A DNA stretch of 64,000 bases, from positions 7,505,001-7,569,000 of the forward strand of contig NC_088326.1 of assembly GCF_910592395.1 (NCBI RefSeq), written 5' to 3'. The first letter of the stretch is position 1, and every line of letters starts with the position of its first letter. Under the pieces are notes generated by a model. That model was not told the origin of the DNA. It was given only the letters and a program-made list of their open reading frames with translations, and did not search any database. This DNA comes from Lineus longissimus. Lineage: Eukaryota > Nemertea > Pilidiophora > Heteronemertea > Lineidae. The position numbers were made by a program, and so were the translations under genes. Positions 56,288 to 64,000 of the stretch are shown here, piece after piece.

Positions 56288-57968
56288 AACAAGAGGCCCA
56301 AGGGCCTGGCGCTCAGCTGAGTTAATATCATTAATATCTTCCCGGTGTTTAGTTCATTATGCATGAAAATGGCATGCTCCATGGTATTTGATATCCTTTT
56401 GCGTTCACTACGGTACCAATGTTTTTGGTTGACATAATTATGCCACTGTTCATTCCTCAATCCTGACCATAATTCGGGTGAAATCATCGTATGAAAATAT
56501 TTACCGAAACATGAAGTTTATGCCATGAATGAGGATACTCATTGTCATAGCCTCGTTTACAAGTACGAAGTATTTTCCCGCGAATATTCAAAACTGCTTG
56601 GCTCCTTGCCAGTTAAATAACATGTGGTGACTATACACAAAATAGAAAACTTTGATGGAAATTGTAAATCATTTTTTTATCTATCAGGGGAAACAAGCTG
56701 ATGATGATCAAATAAATCATTCATGAGAAATCGTTTTGTTGCTGAAGCTTGAATGACGAATTTAATGCTAAACCTTTTCTTGTGCTCTACTGCGCCACCG
56801 TAGTTTTCTTATTTAGACCAGCGATGACGTCATTTCTGGTGATTCCCTACGTTGTCCAATGAGCGCTTTTTAAAATGTGCCATTTGGTATTGTACAGTAT
56901 GCAATGTATTTTTTCAGCGCTGCCAGTTGCCGAACAGAATGCCGTAGCTCCCTCAATTTCCAATCAATTTTTTTATGGGAGTGACATTATTGTATTGCTT
57001 AGAATGTCTACTTTTTACTCATGAAAGAATCGTAGAACTAAAACATAATAGGCGAACAGAATCATGCCGATTCACTGCACATACTGTGGGAATTCTCCAC
57101 TTCAAAATACATCGGCGATGTCATCGCGAACAGAGCATGCATTTCTGATATCGTTTTCACAGAAATGTGGCCAAATTTTCAAGAACTAATTTCTGAATTT
57201 AGTCCCTAAAGACCTTATGACTACCACTGAAACGAACTAGTGATAATATCGCCTACCAGACTACTTTTTAAGCAGAAAATTGGGTACTTGAGTGTCATTG
57301 AGCTCCAAGATTATTGCACTTGGCGTAAACAACATGCCGCCATTTTGTCTCCGCTTCGGTATTTCGTACGCCGCTTATAATGCACCTTCTCAATTAAAAC
57401 CAACATAATAAGGCCTTACATCGTTGATTGAATAGGAACACCACACAAAACACAATAAAGTGGGGGTACAATCGATTACGAAGCTGAAGTGAACAGTGAT
57501 TTATTCCTGGAGCTACTGCTTTTGTTGTGCAGCTGCCATGTTTTGAGAACTGGCAAATAGGAGACTTCATTGATGGCTGACGTCATCGGGCGGGAATTTG
57601 AATCGGCAGAAATAATTAAAAGGCAGGTAGCGCCCTCTCCTGTTAAAATTTTGAACTTTTTCTCAATAAAATAGATTTTCAAGAATTTTATCTTAATATT
57701 AGAGCATATTTCGACTAATTCTGCTGCTCCTAGGCCGATATAGGCCAGTTTCCTTCATGCACTCTCGCGCGCAGGAAGTAGGTCGAATGGCGACAAATTT
57801 TGTTTTGAAAGTAGAGTTTGACCAGAAGTATCCAGAAATGCAAAATTGAAGTCTCTAGGTCTTACGGTTACAAAATGTGCACCATGGGTTTAACGGACGG
57901 ATGGATGGACAGACGGACGCCACTGAACAACTTATTTGACAAGCTCGGCTGACTTAGTCAGCTGAGCT
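56288..57968 (-). mobile_element. Helentron-like (HINE-type) element, inverted copy of 3165-4850
   Basis: Starts AACAAGAGGCCCAAGGGCCT and ends TCAGCTGAGCT before a run of six As. It is nearly identical to the copy at 3165-4850 over its whole length, including small differences such as GACTATACAC for TATAGTCACA. The close match of two copies over 50 kb apart suggests recent movement or conversion. Confidence 0.7.
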
Positions 57969-58640
57969 AAAAAATAGGTCAGAAAAAATAGGTCATAAAT
58001 ATTTGTTTTGTGTTTCATATAGATACACGATTAATCAATTTTGATTAGCCATTGACTGGTATGGAATGTAAGTTAGTGACGTAACGTCATCACCTTTACC
58101 GCCTGATAACGTTGCCAAGGAGATGCATTGCAACTAGTCGATTTTGGCGGGAACGCATAGGCGGCAATTTTAAAATGACTAGCGCGCAAAAATTAAACCA
58201 TTTAGCTTTTGAGCCATTTCAATAAAGATTCCTCATGTAGTCAGGTCAATATATGGTGGAACCCAAAAGAAATTGAAACAAAATAGTTTTTTCCCGACTA
58301 ATGCATTTGGATTCGTTTTGAAGCAGCTGGGACCAAAAGGCCTCATAGCCTTACTCATTCGAACCCCCTGAACACCCCCCTGCCTACGCCCCTGCATTCA
58401 AGCAGCTTAGGCTTTCTATTGTTCACCTATTCTCTAACACGGAACACGAAATCTTCTCTCAAATTCTATGAAAAATAGTGGATCATCTTTTTTCTCTGCC
58501 AACTTGATAATTGAATTGAACAATTGATGTGTTTAGGTCCTATCTATTTAAACATAGGCCTACACCTAGGATTATATGCCTCACCCATGCAATGCTGCCA
58601 TATGAATAGGCTAACAGACTTGTTATTAAATTCATTTCAG
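57969..58640. other. G2 intron 1
   Basis: Non-coding. The stretch at 57985-58130 (TAGGTCAT..., ACGTCATCACCTTTACCGCC, AACGTTGCC) matches intron 1 of G1 at 13545-13700 in order, which supports common origin of the two loci. Confidence 0.5.
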
Positions 58641-58738
58641 GTTTATCCAATGGTTTTAAGTGAAATAGGTCTCATCTATAAAAAAATGATGTTCTTGATG
58701 AGACTGAACGCTCCCCGGAGGCGTATGCAGATTGCTCG
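58641..58738 (+). CDS. G2 exon 2
   Basis: Acceptor TTCATTTCAG at 58631-58640 and donor CTCG|GTAAGT at 58739. The frame reads VYPMVLSEIGLIYKK, then LMRLNAPRRRMQIAR, and ends with two bases of a codon (CG), completed by the first base of exon 3. It starts in phase 0, which suits the phase-0 end of exon 1 in G1. No equivalent was found in G1. Confidence 0.6.
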
Positions 58739-59209
58739 GTAAGTGACATTGACTCAATGGCTTTTAGGCACACTGAAGGACACCCCCGAAGGGTTCTTCT
58801 TATATATACCCTCACAAAAATAGGCCGCTGGATACTTTGGACAGACCGATGTAAAGTAATACGTGGCTGTGAGGCGGAAAAATCTTTGCATATACATATT
58901 TGTTATATGTGCGTACACACATACGCATATTTATTCATCATCTCAAATTAATGTTTAAAAATTATGATTAGACATGATCGAGATGACTTCTAGTACTAGT
59001 ATAATAAATTACGTACCCGTATGCCTATGTGAACTTTGGTAACGTTTGGGCTTTTGATGAAACAGTTTTGAAAAAATAGGCTGGCTAAGTTTGAAAGCCT
59101 TGGGTAGGGTTCCGGCAACAGACAATTAGACAACTGTTGACCTCAGCACTTTGGGATTTAGGCCTAACGAATTACCACTTATTAACCTTTGCAATTTCTT
59201 CTATTACAG

Positions 59210-59405
59210 TGATGTACCATCGAGTGTGTTTGAGGAGGTCCGTCTACTCATGACAACAAATTCCTACCGGACCCAAGAAACATCAACCAGGACCACGACC
59301 ACTTTGACCATCACCAGCAGAGAGAAGATTGAGGTCATGTTTAACTTCTGGGGGAGGGACGAGGGCCTTAATCGGAGAGACCTCCTGAGAAAGAGCGATA
59401 AGAAG
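59210..59405 (+). CDS. G2 exon 3
   Basis: Acceptor TTCTATTACAG, donor AAG|GTATAG. The frame, in phase with exon 2, reads DVPSSVFEEVRLLM, then a Thr-rich stretch, then TITSREKIEVMFNFWGRDEG and RRDLLRKSDKK. The second half is conserved in G1 (15509-15637). The pattern of changes keeps hydrophobic and charged positions, as expected for a protein under selection at some time. No known domain was recognised. Confidence 0.6.
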
Positions 59406-59581
59406 GTATAGACCCAAGGATAACTATTACTGATATATCCTTGCTTTGTAGAATTGATGATGAAAAGCCACCTACAGACAAATTGCGTTTTTACTGTTTT
59501 ACCCCTCAATAAGAACTATAGTTATGCACTGTACTGTAAATTCAATATAATGACCTAAATTATTCATCTATTTCATTTCAG

Positions 59582-59707
59582 GGAAACAAGATGAATGTAG
59601 TGGTCGACGAGAGGCACCCATTTACTCTGCGGTACAACCAGACAAGCAAGAGGCTTTTCGTAACTGCCGATTACGAGGTTTTCAATAAATATGGTGTTGC
59701 CCAGTAA
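59582..59707 (+). CDS. G2 exon 4 and stop
   Basis: Acceptor ATTTCATTTCAG, phase 0. It reads GNKMNVVVDERHPFTLRYNQ, then KRLFVTADYEVFNKYGVAQ, and TAA at 59705-59707. The homologous exon in G1 ends at the same codon. The alternation of hydrophobic and charged residues suggests beta strands. Exons 2-4 together give 139 residues with no interruption. With an exon 1 like that of G1 the protein would be about 207 residues. No function can be assigned. Confidence 0.6.
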   Translation, partial: GNKMNVVVDERHPFTLRYNQTSKRLFVTADYEVFNKYGVAQ

Positions 59708-61494
59708 AATACATGTAGTTCCTATTTCTTTCCTTTGGATGTACACTATTATCCATACATTGCATGACAGATAATAACAATCATCAAAATAAACTACATG
59801 CAATGTGAAAGCAATTTTGGGATCCCCAAGGAGGAGGCAAATCATTAACGTTTCTTCTCTCCCTCTCAGTGTTGAATATTTGCCACACACCATTTCAATG
59901 AGGATGGAATTGGGAGTTAGTAGCTTTTAGTGCCAATATCAGGTCTTCTTAGTTCATGCCCCTTCCCACTAGTTTTGGAATTGGCCGATGGTGAAGGGAG
60001 CATGCATTAAGATGTCCTTGTGACGGCTAAAGTCTCTTCGAGGACCCTTATAACAGAATGTCTTGTGGCTCCTACTGCCCGGACAACTATTTTCAACCCA
60101 GTCAAAGATGTGATACACACAGCTTTAGTCATGGAGGTGACTATCCTTCTCCAAACGAAGACAACTCTATCTCTATCCACCTAGTCATTAAATAATGATA
60201 CATCCAGAGACCTCCATGAAATAGTGTCTGAGACTCTACGATCTAATAGCAGATGGCAGCACCTACCGGTCGTGGGGAGGTATTTATCCAGTCTTGGCCC
60301 TAACCACATCCGGGAGGTGCAGACATCTGGTGGCCAACCATGGAACTCACAAGGGACATGAAATCATGTTGTTATGGAAGAAACTACCCTCCTCCATTGC
60401 ACTCATGGCTCCAGCTATTTTCAGTCTTCAGTCTTCAGTCTTCCACTTGCAAGTATCTGAAATGTGTTTATGCAGGATGTGAAACATGTATTTTTTCGGA
60501 CTTTCGTGCCACATCAAAACATGCGTGTCTCAGATATTGACTAGTGGGTTTCCTCCTGTCCTGATATGACAAGTTGTCTCCAGATGGAGAAAACTACATC
60601 TTGTATCGCCTCTGAAACGAGACCAAATCTCAAGACAGCTTCAGTAATGGATGCAACATGACCTTCTTTCCACAAGCAAAGACAACTTCGTCTTGGTCAC
60701 ATCCAAGAAACGACCAGATCAAAGTCATTGACACATGCATCCAGGTAAAGACACTTGTGCCACAACTTGTCTCCTTGTATGTTCTGGCCGATGACAGGTC
60801 ACCTCTAGATGAAAAGCACTTGACTGTGTGTCTTTCAGTAAAGATTTAAAACACAACGAAAGTTTAACTTCAACAAGAACTTTTAATCGATAAATGGATA
60901 AATAAGTAAAACAATCATTTGGACAGAGATATTTTCAAGTAAAAAACCTCATTTGACACTTCTTAAGTGGCAGTGAGTTGGATGTCAAGTCGGGATAACA
61001 GCGATGAGAGCCCTAATCTGGTGTAAAACCTAAACTCAAGGGTTTCATTCGAATCAATAACCCCCCCTTCAAATCCAGTCGGGGTCTAATCCCCTTCTTC
61101 CAATTCACTGAACATTCTTAAGCTTTGATTCATCATTCATCACTAAACAAATTAAAAAAGATGTATTATTAATCTTAAGCTCCTATCTGTGTGTATTATT
61201 TAGTAATCTCTTGTACCACCAGTTTGATCACCAACTACTAACACAATACATGTACAGTAGTATAATATAGTCTCCAGAGCTGATTGCAAATAGCTACAGT
61301 CCCTGCATGCAAGAACAATTACAAGGCCTTCTGACCAAACTGATGCTGATGTCTTGCTAGAATTAGAATACATGTAACAATGAATAAGGTACCATTTGGA
61401 TGGAGATTCTATGGATATAAAACTTGCTTATCAATGGACAGCCCCTAAAGGAGAACATGTAGGCAAAGCGTGATCGTCCAGACAAGAAGCAATT
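59708..61494. other. No gene seen; 3' side of G2
   Basis: An AATAAA lies in exon 4 itself (59686-59691), and no clear AATAAA was found just after the stop. No other coding region is supported up to the F1 copy. Confidence 0.4.
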
Positions 61495-63655
61495 TCATGC
61501 TTTGCATGACCCCATTATCCCTAATTTTTTCAGTTCCTCGTCAAAGGTCTTGGCTGCACACGACTTAGCTATCCGTTGAAACACTCTATGGCTACAATAA
61601 AAACACTTTTCAGACTCACACTGAACACCACAAGTACAGTGATCTTGGGCATTGATAACTTTGACATGATGCTTGACATGGTCTCTCTTGCGAAGCATAT
61701 CCTTTGCAACTGATGCTGGATCTAATTTTTTGAGGTAGACCAGGTGCACATACTCGTGGCGAAACACAGTTGCCCATTTGTTCTGCGGAGTGGCAAAGTG
61801 AGAATAGTTTGCGATTTGCCTATGTTTCGCCTCTCGACCCTGCATCGTATTAAGTACTAAACCCAAACCTAAAGTATCATAAATTTGTTGGGAGTGAAAG
61901 GGAATGATGTAGCCAACATGCCAGGTTGTCAAAGAAACACGGGTTAGGAATAAGGCGAAAGCCGCTAAGTACAGTTCACAAAGGTTCTTCAAATTCTCCA
62001 TATCTAATTGGCAAGTCTTGAATTTACTGAACAAAGCAATGCAATCTCTCCCAGTAGTACAAATGAACTGCAACAGACATGACTTGAATACATCTTTCTG
62101 GTTCATGCGGCATGACCACCAACTGGTTCAATAGATTTAATCAAATGTGCAAATCTCCGACAGAACTTCCAAGAATCCTCACCAGTGAATCGGATGTCAC
62201 AAGCAAAAGAAGTATTACATTTCACTCGATTTTCTAAAAACCATTTTCTCAAACGTATGTACAATTTCCCAGCCTTAACAACATCACGAACTGTCTGCAT
62301 GTACTTCCCAATTGGAGAAGAAGTAAAAGTTGGACTATCTAATTTACATGTGGTTTTGAAAACAGCAGAATCTGAACGATATATAGCTTCCTTAATGATT
62401 AGGTTGTTCATATGCTGACACATGTTGTTCTTGGTGTGTAATGGATCAATCTTCACCTTGTCAACATATGAACCAATGATGGGAGGAAACTCTTGCCGTG
62501 ACCCCAAGGAGGCAATTTCCTTAAGAACTTTGCTTCGATCACTCGTTTTCTGTTTCGTTCCCTCAATGATCTTAGCGTGCCTCAACCGTTCACTGTAAGA
62601 CCAGAGAGGGACAGTCTCATTGATAACACCATCGAGCCTATCAAGGTGATCCTTATGAATTTTGGCAAAAGTAGAGGGATAGGTGGCTGCATTATTCAAT
62701 TCTCCAGCTACAGTCGCTAGCCATTTATTGTCAGAGGGGACAAGTTCTAGTGAAAACCTCACAACAGTGTCATTTATAATATAACTTTTTCCCTCAATTT
62801 CTTTCATTTCAACAAACAATTTTCTCACATATTCAATAACACACGCGTCATCTTCGGGTACATCAGCGCCGAAAAGTAGATAATTGTGATCACAGCTAGC
62901 AATCCTTTCCTCTGCATTAAGAAATGACACATGCAATGAAGTGTTGGTTTTGAATTTTCCTGCTGGAGCCCCATCTGCACCTAAAGCAACCAGAAAATGT
63001 CCCGCTCCTTCCCAAACAAATTTAGGGTTGATCCCCTTTCGATCAGATGTTGATCAATGTCAAGATAAATTTGTGCAAGTTCCATTATGAATAATTCGCA
63101 TTTCCTATGAAATCCAGGTTTTCCTTCAAGGGGTACAGTATAATTTGTATCATGGATAGTATTGATATTGTCAATGAGGGTGGCATAAGGTAATAATCGA
63201 GGCTTAGTTGAGGAGCGAATGCTACAATATTTACGTTTGCTTGTAAGACCATCTTTGTACATAACGTTTAGCGAAGAAATCAACTTGTCCTCTGATGGAA
63301 GCTCTGGCCGAGGTTTCCTCTCCTCCAATTTCTTGCAAATTTTGCTCCTCCTGAATCGACTCGCTAACTCCTCGGGGGTACACATTGTGGTCAGACTGTA
63401 CCACAGTCCATCTTTGACTGGCCTGTTGTTCTCAGCACAGCCGTGGATCTCCTGCAGAGCCTGAACTGTTCGATGATGCCTGGACTTTTTGGTACGATAC
63501 GGGAGATGTAAATCGTCTGGGTTGAGATAATCACCGACAGTTGGAGTTGCTGGTTCAGCTGCAGGTGAAGTCCATGTAGGTCTACCAGGTGTCTGAAAAA
63601 TAGATGGTGAAACTGAGTACTTTCCAAAAAAAGTGTCATTCACCAATTGCGTCAA
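61495..63655 (-). pseudogene. F1 family transposase-like gene, copy 1
   Basis: Three frames form one protein. 62981-63655 is the N-terminal part with DGLWYSLTTMCTPEEL and MYKDGLTSKRKYCSIR. A shift near 63040 leads to GADGAPAGK, SFLN, CDHNYLLFGADV, AGELNNAATYPSTF, IDPLHTKNNMCQHMN and RFTGEDSWKF (62103-62936). A second shift, with ATG and TGA overlapping at 62103-62106, leads to VSLTTWHVGYIIPFH, LNTMQGREAKHRQIANY, FRHEYVHLVYLKK and a zinc-binding-like CTCG...CFYC end (61495-62106). Two frameshifts and no in-frame stops: less decayed than copy 2. The layout of two Asp and one Glu in conserved blocks suggests a DDE-type transposase (inference). Confidence 0.6.
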
Positions 63656-64000
63656 CTACAGTTGTTATGTGAGCATCACATTTCAATGATTCTAACCTGC
63701 TAAGGCTTCCAGGGGTACTTCGTTACAAAATAAGTACACTCGCTGGTTATGCAATTTGCCACTGTTGGTTGATTTTAGTATTCGGTGTTGACACCAATAT
63801 CAACTTCTGAACTCATGTTTCATGGCATAAATGCATCAGTTGACCTGGTCCTCAAGATTGTGAAAAAACGTCTTGAAAATGTCCTCACGGCCAAATTAAT
63901 CATGACCATGACAACAGTGTCAACAATGGTTTTAACACCAGATTAAACAGACAGGCCTGTTAGGCTCGTTAACAATAACACTTGACACAAATACATCACA
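63656..64000. other. No gene seen; window edge
   Basis: Any upstream exon or terminal repeat of F1 copy 1 could lie here or outside the window. None was recognised. Confidence 0.3.

Noticed and set aside
59573-59893. Minus-strand frame over G2 exon 4
   Set aside because: Shadow of the plus-strand exon, which has proper splice sites and a homologue in G1.

Overview
This window is repeat-rich animal DNA with no bacterial-style operons. Its coding pieces are split by introns, have in-frame stops, and belong to eukaryotic transposon families: PIF/Harbinger, piggyBac, pogo/Tigger, CR1-like LINEs, BEL/Pao, Helitron2/Helentron-like elements and MITEs. This mix, together with three multicopy families (called F1, F2 and F3 here) that I recall from cnidarian, mollusc and other marine invertebrate genomes, suggests a marine invertebrate. 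I cannot name the phylum. No ordinary housekeeping gene, tRNA gene, rRNA or CRISPR array was seen.

Layout. 1-6.7 kb: a pogo/Tigger-like transposase gene on the minus strand, cut by a CR1-like LINE (1729-6185, TSD CTTCCTT) and by a piggyBac element at a TTAA (1504-1507). The LINE is itself cut by a 1.69 kb Helentron-like element (3165-4850). 9.2-10.1 kb: a dead Harbinger transposase. 10.08-15.44 kb: two nearly identical 2.2 kb arms of an inverted repeat around a 970 bp spacer. 13.2-17.7 kb: fragments of a small multi-exon gene, G1. 19.4-27.3 kb: two minus-strand transposon-like genes, F1 (dead) and F2 (spliced, one in-frame TAG). 30.2-46.2 kb: pieces of two copies of F3, a large protein family with a FEN1/XPG-like signature. 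One copy is opened by a CR1-like LINE, which is opened by a 7.2 kb Helentron-like element packed with satellites. 48.7-51.4 kb: another Helentron-like element containing a MITE. 53.6-54.4 kb: the integrase end of a BEL/Pao retrotransposon. 56.2-59.7 kb: G2, a paralogue of G1, with three downstream exons whose splice phases agree. 61.5-63.7 kb: a second F1 copy.

How the parts relate. Most of the window is a record of insertion into older insertions. At several sites the interrupted reading frame closes exactly once the insert and its target duplication are removed, which fixes element ends to the base. The two items least explained by known transposons are the G1/G2 gene pair, a small protein of about 207 residues that I do not recognise, and the 2.2 kb inverted duplication, which copies part of G1 exon 1. 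I judge the right arm to be the original and the left arm the copy. Family recognition was done by eye from memory of motifs, so superfamily names are inferences unless a motif is cited.
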